The translations under genes and the position numbers were made by a program. Positions 8,959-16,696 of a DNA stretch of 64,000 nucleotides are shown here, piece by piece. The stretch's first letter is position 1; each line of letters opens with the position of its first letter. This stretch comes from Amycolatopsis pithecellobii (GTDB lineage Bacteria > Actinomycetota > Actinomycetes > Mycobacteriales > Pseudonocardiaceae): assembly GCF_009707865.1 (NCBI RefSeq), contig NZ_WMBA01000035.1, forward strand, positions 1 to 64,000, given 5' to 3'. The notes beneath the pieces were generated by a model, which had not been told where the DNA came from, did no database searches, and saw only the letters and a program-made list of their open reading frames with translations.

Positions 8959-9707
8959 GCGCGCCTCCCCCCATCGACCGAAAGGGCGACTCCTGTCACG
9001 TACGACGACTCTTCCGAACACAGCCACACGGCGGCTGCGGCGATTTCCTCAGGTGCCGCGAGACGACCCAAAGGGGTAATCGACTCCTGCCGCGCGAGCA
9101 TGTCGGTATCGCCGGCGACACGACTGAGCCCTGGCGTGTGAGTAAGGGACGGAGCCACCGCGTTGACCCTGATGCCGTCGGCCGCGTAATCGACGGCCGC
9201 GGTCTTGGTCAGCCCGACGACCCCGTGCTTGCTCGCCACGTAGGCCGGGGCGTGCGGGATGGAGTAAAGGCCGCCGTTGGAGGCCATGTTGACGATGGCC
9301 CCGCCGCCGGCGCGCACCATCTCGGGGATCTCATGTTTCATCGCCACGAACACACCTGTCAGATTGATCCGCAGGACGCGTTCCCAGGTCGTGACGTCGA
9401 TCTGCGTCAAGTCCTGGTTGTGCGCCTGGACGCCCGCATTGTTGACCGCAAGATGCAGACCCCCGAACGCTCCGACCGTGCTCGCGATCGCGTCGCGCAC
9501 CGAATCTTCGTCGGCGACATCAACACGCAGTGCGAGGGCGGTTCCGCCCTCTTCCCGGATGCTCACCGCAGTCTTCTGAGCCGATTCCTCGTCCAGATCA
9601 AGCACCGCGACCGAAACGCCACGACGCGCCAGCTGTCGCGCGGTGGCTTGGCCGATCCCACTACCGGCGCCCGTCACGAGCCCACTCCTGCCGCTCAAGC
9701 CGGTCAT
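8955..9707 (-). CDS. short-chain dehydrogenase/reductase (SDR)
   Basis: 250 residues from ATG 9707. Classical SDR: cofactor motif TGAGSGIG (about residue 10), NNAG (near 90), active-site Ser in NMASNGGLYS and the YVASK Tyr/Lys pair (near 155-160). The C-terminus ends YVTGVALSVDGG as usual. Both ends overlap neighbours by ATGA, so it is translationally coupled to the Dabb-like gene upstream and the decarboxylase downstream. It probably oxidises an alcohol or cis-diol, or reduces a keto intermediate, in the same pathway. Cofactor preference is not certain. Confidence 0.9.
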   Translation of the reverse strand: MTGLSGRSGLVTGAGSGIGQATARQLARRGVSVAVLDLDEESAQKTAVSIREEGGTALALRVDVADEDSVRDAIASTVGAFGGLHLAVNNAGVQAHNQDLTQIDVTTWERVLRINLTGVFVAMKHEIPEMVRAGGGAIVNMASNGGLYSIPHAPAYVASKHGVVGLTKTAAVDYAADGIRVNAVAPSLTHTPGLSRVAGDTDMLARQESITPLGRLAAPEEIAAAAVWLCSEESSYVTGVALSVDGGRRA

Positions 9708-10021
9708 GACAGCGGCTTGTGGTTCGCCCACGCAACCCGATAGGGGTGCCGCGCCTGCCACTTCTGGATCACTTCGCCGGCCCCAGGTGCGGCGAAAAGG
9801 GTTCGTAACGCCGCTTCATCGGCAACGGTGAATTGGACGATCGCGGTCGCGATCATGGCGGGGATCTCGTCCTCGCCCTCCACTGCATGGTGTCGGCGCG
9901 CGGAGTAGGACTCGACAACGCCACTGTCCTGCACCGATTCACCGATATCGGTGAGGAACTGGTCGAGTTCGTCGGCGGGGATGGCGTCCGCGAACGCAAC
10001 AATCATCGTGTGGTTCAACAT
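9704..10021 (-). CDS. small stress-responsive A/B-barrel (Dabb)-like protein
   Basis: 105 residues from ATG 10021 (MLNHTMIVAFADAIP). The layout (N-terminal 'NHxMIVxF', a central SYSARRHHAVE segment, C-terminal EVIQKWQARHPYRVAW) suggests the Dabb/dimeric alpha-beta barrel fold, which includes small catabolic accessory enzymes. I do not recognise a specific function. First gene of the operon, coupled to the SDR by an ATGA overlap and divergent from the LysR gene 69 bp away. The frame runs upstream through the LysR gene, which rules out the longer version. Confidence 0.6.
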   Translation of the reverse strand: MLNHTMIVAFADAIPADELDQFLTDIGESVQDSGVVESYSARRHHAVEGEDEIPAMIATAIVQFTVADEAALRTLFAAPGAGEVIQKWQARHPYRVAWANHKPLS

Positions 10022-10090
10022 GCGCCCATCTAATCGCCCTGGGTTCAGCCCGTCCAATACAAACCCGGCCTCGCACGATAACTTGAAGGA

Positions 10091-10942
10091 ATGGATCTGA
10101 TTGAGCTTCGCGAGCTGCGCTACTTCGTCGCCGTCGCGGAAGAGCTGCACTTCGGTCGAGCGGCGCAGCGATTGTCGGTCGCCCAGCCGGCGGTGTCGAA
10201 AACGATCCGACACATTGAGGCACGCCTTGGCACACAGGTGTTCTCCCGCACCAGCCGTAAGGTCGAGCTCACCCCCGCAGGTGCTGCACTGCTCGAGCAC
10301 GGCCGGCTCGCGCTGCAGGCGGTCGACATCGCGGTGCAGAGCGCCCAGCGCGCGGGCACTCGCGAGAATCTCAGGCTCGTCCTCAAACCGGGCGGTGATG
10401 CGAATCTGCTCTCCAGCATCCTCGCCTGCTACGCGTCAGACCCCGACGCTTGCCAGGTTGAGATCATCTTCGACAGCGGTACGGAGCGGGCCGACTTTAT
10501 CCGCGATGGACGTGCCGATGTGGCGCTGCTCTACGCGCCGTTCGATGACCTGACCGGGCTCGACTGCCAGACCCTCCATACCGAGGATCGGGTCGCTGTG
10601 CTACCGGCATCGCACCGGCTTGCCAACCGTCGTTCCATCCGACTCGCCGAGCTGGAGACAGATCCGTTTCCCCACTGGAAGGGCATCAAGAATCCCGGCG
10701 CCACCGGACCTGCCGTCACAAACGTTGCGGAACTGATCCCCCTTGTCGCCATCGGGCGGGTCGTCGCGGTCCTTCCCCGTTCCCTGATCTCCCCGACGCC
10801 GTCAGGATTGGCCTGTATCCCGGTGGAGGATACCGAGCCAAGCCTGATCGTCGTTGCCCGCGCAGACGGTGACGACCGGCCGACCACAACCGCGTTCGTC
10901 CGCGCCGCGCTTCGCGCTGCCACAACGGTCGACCGCACTTGA
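10091..10942 (+). CDS. LysR-family regulator
   Basis: 283 residues, ATG at 10091 behind AAGGA. N-terminal winged helix (LRELRYFVAVAEELHFGRAA, then QPAVSKTIRHIEARLG) and a C-terminal periplasmic-binding-type effector domain. It is divergently arranged with the Dabb/SDR/decarboxylase operon, with 69 bp between starts. This is the classical layout for a LysR activator of an adjacent aromatic-catabolic operon. The effector is unknown. The effector domain is a little shorter than average but shows no lesion. Confidence 0.9.
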   Translation: MDLIELRELRYFVAVAEELHFGRAAQRLSVAQPAVSKTIRHIEARLGTQVFSRTSRKVELTPAGAALLEHGRLALQAVDIAVQSAQRAGTRENLRLVLKPGGDANLLSSILACYASDPDACQVEIIFDSGTERADFIRDGRADVALLYAPFDDLTGLDCQTLHTEDRVAVLPASHRLANRRSIRLAELETDPFPHWKGIKNPGATGPAVTNVAELIPLVAIGRVVAVLPRSLISPTPSGLACIPVEDTEPSLIVVARADGDDRPTTTAFVRAALRAATTVDRT

Positions 10943-11161
10943 GGGAAGGCAGGCAAGTGGCCGGCGTTGCGTTCGTGACGCCGGACTCGGCACCGGTATC
11001 CGGTGAGCTACGCGATCCTCCGTTTGATCACCGGTAGTCGCCCTTGGCGCCGCAAGCGGCACCCCAGCCCGTCCCTTGGTCGAGCGATCGAAGCGCCGCT
11101 GCGCGATGTCCGTTCTCACCCATCGTGTCGTTGTGACGCGACAAGCCGGAGGGGGTGGCGG

Positions 11162-11615
11162 TCAGGAGTCGGCGTTCGTGGCATTCGTGGTGATGCGATC
11201 GAGCATATTCTCAAGGTGATTGATGACGGCCGCCGCAAGACCGTTGCCGAGTTGGCCGTCGAGCTCCGCAACCTTCGCGTCGGCACGCTTGAACACGGCG
11301 CTGTCGAGCCCGTCGGGCAGCGGCAGCTGGAGAAGGATCCCGGAGACGCTTCGGTCCGCCGCGAGCTCGTCGATGACCGCCGCGATCGTGCGTACTCCCG
11401 CACGGCAGGGACCTGTGTTGGTCGACCATGCCGGCTTCGCGCACGGCTCGGCGCTTACTGGCCACATATACACCGCTGGCGGGGTCGTCGCCGACCAGGA
11501 TCGTCGCGAGCCCCGGTTGCGGTGCGCCCGCGGCGACCCGCCGCGCCACGTCCTCCCGGACGCGCTCGCGAACACGCACGGCCAGTGCCTTGCCATCGAT
11601 CCGGATCGTGTTCAT
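11162..11615 (-). pseudogene. folD: folD, truncated and frameshifted
   Basis: The start (MNTIRIDGKALAVRVRERV), then GLATILVGDDPASGVYVASK, matches the N-terminus of FolD (methylene-THF dehydrogenase/methenyl-THF cyclohydrolase), including the YVASK motif whose Lys is catalytic. After REAGMV the frame shifts, and homology continues as VIDELAADRSVSGILLQLPL and PDGLD. Beyond that the sequence no longer resembles FolD, and the NAD(P)-binding domain is missing. The ATG at 11615 overlaps the stop of the LigM-like gene, so this was the last gene of the operon. Its loss removes the step between methylene-THF and formyl-THF, unless a genomic copy supplies it. Confidence 0.85.
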
Positions 11616-13039
11616 TGCGGTGGCTCGGCCTGCGCGGTGAGGGTCGAGCGTTTCAGCTCCTGCGCGAATTTCCCGTACGGTGCGGCGCAGACGGTCGCGC
11701 GGATCGTGGTCTGCACATGGTGTTCCACATGCGGCTTGCGTGAACCCCCATCCGGTTCACCCCAGGTGACGAGCACCTGCGACCCGATCTCGGCGTGGTC
11801 CTCATCGAGGGAACTCACTGACATGAGGTCCCGGTCGTTGATGGTGTAAGCGCAGTACTGCGACATCCCGATCAGTTCGCCGTTCGGCGACCGGACCTCG
11901 TCGGCCTGCGGCCACCCGAAGATCGGAGTCGGCAGCTCGATGCTCTTGTACACCGGACCGTCGTCGAACTGCGATGCGTGGACCTTGACGATGTCGTCCT
12001 TGTGCCGCTTGAGGATTCGCCGCACCCGGCGCGGCACGGACCGGGCGGCCTCGAGTACCTTTCGACCGATGAAGTCGTGGTCGAACTTGACGAACCTGTC
12101 GTAGCCCAGGGCGGACGGGGTCCAGTAGTAGTCCTCGATGTTGTCGCTGCGCAGGCTTCCGCCGAGCTGCATGCGGGCCTCCCAGCTGTCGGCCGGAAGC
12201 CATTCCCGGTACGGCCGGAGCTCTTCGCCGGTGTAGATCCCGGGGAGCGGGTACGGGACCCACCCGCTCACGATCCCACTGCTGAAGTAGGTCTTCGTGC
12301 CGCCTTCGCGAAGGCCGTGCTGCGCACCGGCCTCCAGGATCGCCTGCCGGACGACCTCCAGATCCGCGTAGTCGCCGGAAATCTCGGCGCCGCCGACGCT
12401 GCCCATGCCGTGCCGGAGCACCGTTACGTCCCGGTCGGCCATGCGCACCCGCGCGGTGCGGAAGAACTTCAGCTCCGGCCAGCCGCCGTCGGTGATCTGG
12501 TCGAGAACCGCCTGCGCGGTCGGTCCTTCGAGCTGGAACCGGAACTTCGTCCGTCCGCCTGTCGGGTTGAACGGTGTGGTCGGGTCGAACGTCATCTCGA
12601 CATCGAAATCCCCCGACTCGCCGTGGAAACGCACCCAGTTCAACAACGGCATCCCGCTGACGAGCTCGAACCCGGCTTCCTCGCCGTAGTAGTACAGCAC
12701 GCAGTCGCCGATGTGGTGCCCTCGTGGCGTGCAGGCGAAGTACTGCTTGGCGCGGTCCGTGGCCAGATTCGAGAATGTGCACGGCGAGAGGTACTGGAGC
12801 ATCCGTTTCGCATCGGGGCCGGCGATATACAGGACCGGCATGTGATGGGACTGGTTCAGCAGCAGACAGGTCTCGCGAATGGCCTGTTGCTCGTCGCGCC
12901 AGTTGGTGTATTCCGGCTGAATCAGGTTCTTGGCGGCGAAGAGATCCGTCCGCGACTGGTGAAACTGCGAGACGGTGTCGTGATAGAAGTGGTCGACCAG
13001 GTTCTCGTGGGCGTCGATCAGGTCCTGCAGGCTTTTCAT
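11612..13039 (-). CDS. LigM/GcvT-family tetrahydrofolate-dependent O-demethylase
   Basis: 475 residues from ATG 13039, preceded by AGAGGAATC. The protein has the GcvT (aminomethyltransferase, T-protein) fold, but its length and N-terminal extension (MKSLQDLIDAHENLVDHF) match the LigM/DesA/Dmt branch (about 470 residues). That branch transfers the methyl of a methoxy-aromatic acid (vanillate, syringate, 3-O-methylgallate, dicamba) to tetrahydrofolate. Landmarks include DSWEARMQLGGSLRSDN, the YDRFVKFDHDFIGRKVLEAA segment typical of T-protein C-domains, and ISQY-like GMSQYCAYTIND. The adjacent metF, purU and folD remnant strongly support THF-dependent demethylation over a glycine-cleavage role. 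The particular methoxy substrate is not readable. Confidence 0.85.
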   Translation of the reverse strand: MKSLQDLIDAHENLVDHFYHDTVSQFHQSRTDLFAAKNLIQPEYTNWRDEQQAIRETCLLLNQSHHMPVLYIAGPDAKRMLQYLSPCTFSNLATDRAKQYFACTPRGHHIGDCVLYYYGEEAGFELVSGMPLLNWVRFHGESGDFDVEMTFDPTTPFNPTGGRTKFRFQLEGPTAQAVLDQITDGGWPELKFFRTARVRMADRDVTVLRHGMGSVGGAEISGDYADLEVVRQAILEAGAQHGLREGGTKTYFSSGIVSGWVPYPLPGIYTGEELRPYREWLPADSWEARMQLGGSLRSDNIEDYYWTPSALGYDRFVKFDHDFIGRKVLEAARSVPRRVRRILKRHKDDIVKVHASQFDDGPVYKSIELPTPIFGWPQADEVRSPNGELIGMSQYCAYTINDRDLMSVSSLDEDHAEIGSQVLVTWGEPDGGSRKPHVEHHVQTTIRATVCAAPYGKFAQELKRSTLTAQAEPPQ

Positions 13040-13067
13040 GATTCCTCTTCGCACGAGTCGAGACGGG

Positions 13068-14042
13068 TTACCGGCCGAGAAGGCGGGCCGCAGTGCGACC
13101 CAGAACCAGGTTCTCCTGTTCGGTGGGCAGGTTCGCGTGGCGGACGAAACCGACCGGATCGTTCTCCCCAACCGGGTAGTCGGCGCCCATGACGAGGTGG
13201 TCGGCGCCGAACCGGGAAACGAGCGCTGCCAATACCGCCGGATCGTAGACACAGGTGTCGAAGTAGAGCTGTGCCAGGTACTCGCCGGGGTTCTTGCTGA
13301 GATTGCGCGCGCTGTGCGGCATGTTGTGCACGTTGCGGTCGAGACGCCCGAAGTAGTGCGGCAGGAAGCCGCCGCCGTGGGCGATGACGATCACCAGTTC
13401 CGGCATGGCTTCGAGCAGGCCGTCGTAGATCATGGACGAAAGGGCCTTCGCCTCTTCGATCGGTTGTCCGACCGAGTTCCACAAGGCGTAGTCCTGGAAC
13501 CAGGGATCCGCGATGCCTTCCGGGTGCAGCAGGGCGACGATCCCCAGGTCCCGCACGGCTTCCCAGAACGGGCGCAGCGAGGCATGTCCGAGGTAGCGTC
13601 CCCCGACGTGGGAGGGCACCTGCACGACTCGTGCACCGAGGCCGCGGACACATCGCTCGAGTTCCGGGATCGCCAGTGCGAGGTCCTGCAACGGCACGGT
13701 GCAACTGCCGACGAAACGCTCCGGGTCGCGGTCCACCCAGCCGGCGATCTCGTCGTTGACACAGGCGTTCAAGGCGAGGTCCCGCTCCGGTGGCGCCCAG
13801 CTCGACCCCTGGATCACCGTGGTGGACAGTAGAACCTCGGCGTCCACGCCTGCCTTGTCCATGTCGGGCAAGTGGAGCGCGGGGTCGAGCATGCGCTTGA
13901 AGACCTCGTCGAAGCGGGAGCCGGCCGGCGGTTGCACGGTGCGCGCTCCGAAGCCGGTGTAGACGTTGTGCGCGGCTGTCTCCTCGACCACGTCCGCCAC
14001 GAGGATGTGCGAATGGAAGTCGATGACGGGGTTGCTGTTCAT
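13068..14042 (-). CDS. amidohydrolase_2 family, carboxyvanillate/ACMSD-type decarboxylase-like
   Basis: 324 residues from ATG 14042 (MNSNPVIDFHSHILV). The HxH metal-ligand motif is in DFHSH at the N-terminus. Further ligands are likely in LLHPEGI, IVIAHGGGFLPHYFGRLD and GADYPVGE. This layout is the metal-dependent (de)carboxylase branch that includes ACMSD and 5-carboxyvanillate decarboxylase (LigW). Its place between LigM-like and MetF genes suggests it works on the same aromatic acid or a ring-cleavage product. Start overlaps the metF stop (ATGA), and a 28-bp gap separates it from the demethylase gene. Hydrolysis of a lactone (LigI-like) is an alternative. Confidence 0.8.
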   Translation of the reverse strand: MNSNPVIDFHSHILVADVVEETAAHNVYTGFGARTVQPPAGSRFDEVFKRMLDPALHLPDMDKAGVDAEVLLSTTVIQGSSWAPPERDLALNACVNDEIAGWVDRDPERFVGSCTVPLQDLALAIPELERCVRGLGARVVQVPSHVGGRYLGHASLRPFWEAVRDLGIVALLHPEGIADPWFQDYALWNSVGQPIEEAKALSSMIYDGLLEAMPELVIVIAHGGGFLPHYFGRLDRNVHNMPHSARNLSKNPGEYLAQLYFDTCVYDPAVLAALVSRFGADHLVMGADYPVGENDPVGFVRHANLPTEQENLVLGRTAARLLGR

Positions 14043-14881
14043 TGCCCCTCCGATGCTTCGTCGTCGAACACGGCACCGAGTTCGCTTTTCTCCAGCCGGA
14101 TCGTCTGGGCGAGCCGGTTGAACGTGTACCAATGCAGGCCGGCGAGACCGAGGGCCGGATCGCCGAGCCACGGCGCGATGGCCCGGTGCAGCCGATGAGC
14201 TGCCTGCAGCGGACTGCTCAACAGTCTTCGTAGCCCCTTTTGTTTGCGCAGGAAGGAGATCGAGGGGCCGACCCCGACCCGCATCGAGATCTCGAGCAGG
14301 CGTTTGCGGTCGACCGCGCCCGGGACGCCGGCGAACAAGGGTACGGAGATCCCCGATGTCCGCAGCTCGGAAATCCAGGCCAGGAGATGGTTCGGGTCGA
14401 AACAGATTTGCGTGACGGCGTAGTCCGCCAGCTTCGCCTTCTCGGCCAGGGCGTGGCGCAGTGTGGGAGGACTGATCAGGGGGTGGCCCTCCGGATACGC
14501 CCCGATTCCGAGACGCGCGGGCCGACGGCGGTGGTCGTTCAGCATTTCGAGAACCGGCAGCGCAGAGTCGTAGGGGCCCGCAGGCTCGGTGACGTCGCCG
14601 CCGATCACGAAGACGTCCCGGATACCGGCTTCGCCCATCTGCTCGGCCAGCTCATCGAGATGTCCGGGCCCGAGCACCTGCCGCGCCGCGAGGTGCACCA
14701 CGGCGTCGTGTCCGTGCGCGGCCAGCCGGGCAGCGATCTCGACGGTCCGGTCGATGCCGTGGCGTGGCGAGCAGGTGACCGTGATCGTGACCGGTTCCGC
14801 GAGTTCGAGCGCCGCAGCGGTGGCGCCGCCGAACGGGAGGATCTCGAACCGAGACGCGCGCGGCGCGAACCTGGCGTCCAT
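14039..14881 (-). CDS. metF: MetF-like methylenetetrahydrofolate reductase
   Basis: 280 residues, slightly shorter than housekeeping MetF. It would oxidise methyl-THF (product of the demethylase) to methylene-THF, or work in reverse. The TIM-barrel signature is recognisable: EPVTITVTCSPRHGIDRTVE at the N-terminus, DAVVHLAARQVLGPGHLDEL, DVFVIGGDVTEPAGPYD (flavin site region), LADYAVTQICFDPNHLLAWI (the 'TQ..FD' motif) and VGVGPSISFLRKQKG. The ATG at 14881 overlaps the purU stop by one base (TGATG). The longer open frame upstream is a shadow of purU. Relatives linked to LigM-type demethylases show the same divergent N-terminus; that comparison is from general knowledge. Confidence 0.85.
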   Translation of the reverse strand: MDARFAPRASRFEILPFGGATAAALELAEPVTITVTCSPRHGIDRTVEIAARLAAHGHDAVVHLAARQVLGPGHLDELAEQMGEAGIRDVFVIGGDVTEPAGPYDSALPVLEMLNDHRRRPARLGIGAYPEGHPLISPPTLRHALAEKAKLADYAVTQICFDPNHLLAWISELRTSGISVPLFAGVPGAVDRKRLLEISMRVGVGPSISFLRKQKGLRRLLSSPLQAAHRLHRAIAPWLGDPALGLAGLHWYTFNRLAQTIRLEKSELGAVFDDEASEGQ

Positions 14882-15789
14882 CAGAACACCACCGTCGTGT
14901 TGCCGTGCAGGAGAACCCGATCCTCGCAGTGCCAGCGCACCGCGCGCTGAAGGACGCTGCGTTCGACATCCGCGCCCGCGCGCACCAGATCGCGCGTCGT
15001 CGCCCGATGGCTGACGCGGGTGACGTCCTGTTCGATGATCGGCCCCTCGTCGAGGTCGGCCGTTGCGTAGTGCGCAGTCGCGCCGATCAGTTTCACGCCG
15101 CGTTCCTTCGCTCGCTCGTACGGACCCGCGCCGGCGAAGGCCGGGAGAAACGAATGGTGGATGTTGATCACCGGGCAGCCCACGCGCCGGAGGAAATCGT
15201 CGGAGAGAATCTGCATGTAGCGGGCCAGGATGACGAGGTCGTACCGGCCGCCGCCGAGCACGTCGAGCTGAGCCGATTCCGATGTCGCCTTCGTCGCGCG
15301 TGTCACCGGAATCTCGTGGTACGGCACGCCGAATCGGGTCACCTCGTCGCGCAGATCGCCCCAGTTGCTGACTACGGCGCCGATTTCCATCGGCAGCTCG
15401 CCGCGCGACGTGCGCCACAGCAGGTCGAGCAGGCAGTGGTCGTAACGCGAGACCATGATCGCGACCCGTTTGGGCCTTGCGGCGTCGTGGAACTCGAAGT
15501 CCGACCCGAACCGTTGCGCCACTTCGACGGCGAACTGCTCGCTCAGCTCGTCCAGCCGCGCCGACACGCCCGGAAGGTGGAAGACCACGCGGAGAAAGAA
15601 CGATCCGCTTTCCGGGTTGGTGGAGTACTGATCCGACTGGACGATGTTCGCGCCGCGCTCGACGAGGAACCGCGAAACCCCGGCGACGATGCCGGGCCGG
15701 TCGGCGCATGACACGAGCAGGCGCGCGGTGTCCGTGACACCGCTGCTCGACTCCTGCGCCCTGAGGGCGGAGAGCACCGCGCCGGTCAT
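14881..15789 (-). CDS. purU: formyltetrahydrofolate deformylase
   Basis: 302 residues from ATG 15789 with GGAGGGCGAC upstream. It hydrolyses 10-formyl-THF to formate and THF, so recycling the cofactor for the demethylase. An N-terminal ACT domain (about residues 15-95, LLVSCADRPGIVAGVSRFLV) is followed by the formyltransferase-fold catalytic domain (VAIMVSRYDHCLLDLLWR, VINIHHSFLPAFAGAGPYE with the catalytic His, and HYATADLDEGPIIEQDV with the catalytic Asp). All key residues are present. A 31-bp gap separates it from BKACE upstream, and it overlaps metF downstream. Confidence 0.93.
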   Translation of the reverse strand: MTGAVLSALRAQESSSGVTDTARLLVSCADRPGIVAGVSRFLVERGANIVQSDQYSTNPESGSFFLRVVFHLPGVSARLDELSEQFAVEVAQRFGSDFEFHDAARPKRVAIMVSRYDHCLLDLLWRTSRGELPMEIGAVVSNWGDLRDEVTRFGVPYHEIPVTRATKATSESAQLDVLGGGRYDLVILARYMQILSDDFLRRVGCPVINIHHSFLPAFAGAGPYERAKERGVKLIGATAHYATADLDEGPIIEQDVTRVSHRATTRDLVRAGADVERSVLQRAVRWHCEDRVLLHGNTTVVF

Positions 15790-15820
15790 GTCGCCCTCCG
15801 GCCAGGTTCCATTGTGGACC

Positions 15821-16696
15821 TCATGTCGTTTTCTCCGTTTTCCTGTCCGGAATTCCCAGAATTTCCCGGGCCTGGTCCGGGGTGGCGATCTCGCGCTGCA
15901 GGAGACCCGCGAAAGCCGCTGCCCGCTCGACCAGCTGCGCGTTGTCACGCAGGAGTTCGCCGCGCGCCCAGAACACGTTGTCCTCCATCCCGACGCGCAC
16001 GTTGCAACCCATCGCCATCGCAATGGTGGTGATCGGCAGTTGCGTGCGGCCCATGGACGACACGTTGATCCGGATGTCGCGTGGATCGGCAGGCAGATCG
16101 TGGCAGCGGGACACCATGTCCTGCAGGTTGGCGGGAGTGCCGCGCATGCCACCCTGCGTCGGCGTGTTGAGCACGAGGTTCACGACGTAGGGCGGGGTCA
16201 GGATGCCTTGCTCGATGAGATGAGCGACCTCCTCGAGCATCGCGCTGTTGTAGACCTCCAGCTCGGGCCGGATGCCGCGTTCGGCCATCTCGGTGGCGAA
16301 CCAGGTGATGTCGGACCGGTGGTTGGGGAAGAACACCTGCTCGCCGCGGATGAAGAAGTTGAGCAGGCCCATGTTGAGTGAGCACATCTCCGGGCCGAGC
16401 TTGACGGGCTGGATCCGTTCGGCGACGGGAAGCAGCGGACTTCCTCCCGTCGTCAGCTGCAGCACCGCGTCGGTCTCCGCGCGCAGGCGGTCGTGCACCT
16501 CGCGGAAGATCTCGACGTCCATCGTGTTCGTCCCGTCGGGATTGCGCACGTGGATGTGCAGGATCGCCGCGCCGGCAGCAGCCGCCGCGACGCCGTGGCG
16601 AACGATCTCGTCCGGCTGCTCGGGCAGGTTGGGGTTGGCCTCCTTCCCGTGGATTCCGCCGGTCAGCGCGCAGGTGATGATCACTGGTGGGTTCAT
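15821..16696 (-). CDS. BKACE (beta-keto acid cleavage enzyme, DUF849)
   Basis: 291 residues, ATG 16696 overlapping the stop of the FAD monooxygenase. The family condenses a beta-keto acid with acetyl-CoA to give acetoacetate and a new CoA ester; the founding member is Kce of lysine fermentation. Visible landmarks: the Zn-ligand HxH in AAILHIHVRNPDG (about residue 45), LQLTTGG, the EVYNSAMLEEV segment carrying an active-site Glu, and NVRVGMEDNVFWARGELLRD. Full length with no lesions. In this operon it may release a CoA ester from a beta-keto acid formed after ring opening. The exact substrate is unknown. Confidence 0.88.
   Translation of the reverse strand: MNPPVIITCALTGGIHGKEANPNLPEQPDEIVRHGVAAAAAGAAILHIHVRNPDGTNTMDVEIFREVHDRLRAETDAVLQLTTGGSPLLPVAERIQPVKLGPEMCSLNMGLLNFFIRGEQVFFPNHRSDITWFATEMAERGIRPELEVYNSAMLEEVAHLIEQGILTPPYVVNLVLNTPTQGGMRGTPANLQDMVSRCHDLPADPRDIRINVSSMGRTQLPITTIAMAMGCNVRVGMEDNVFWARGELLRDNAQLVERAAAFAGLLQREIATPDQAREILGIPDRKTEKTT

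Noticed and set aside
11612-13039. Assignment of the GcvT-like gene to the glycine cleavage system
   Set aside because: No gcvH or gcvP is nearby, and length and neighbours (metF, purU, aromatic enzymes) fit LigM-type demethylases.
11978-13192. 404-codon plus-strand frame
   Set aside because: Antisense to the LigM-like gene, with no recognisable domain.
14039-15709. Long minus-strand frame extending metF far upstream
   Set aside because: The upstream two thirds is the out-of-frame shadow of purU. The ATG at 14881 overlapping the purU stop gives the normal MetF length.
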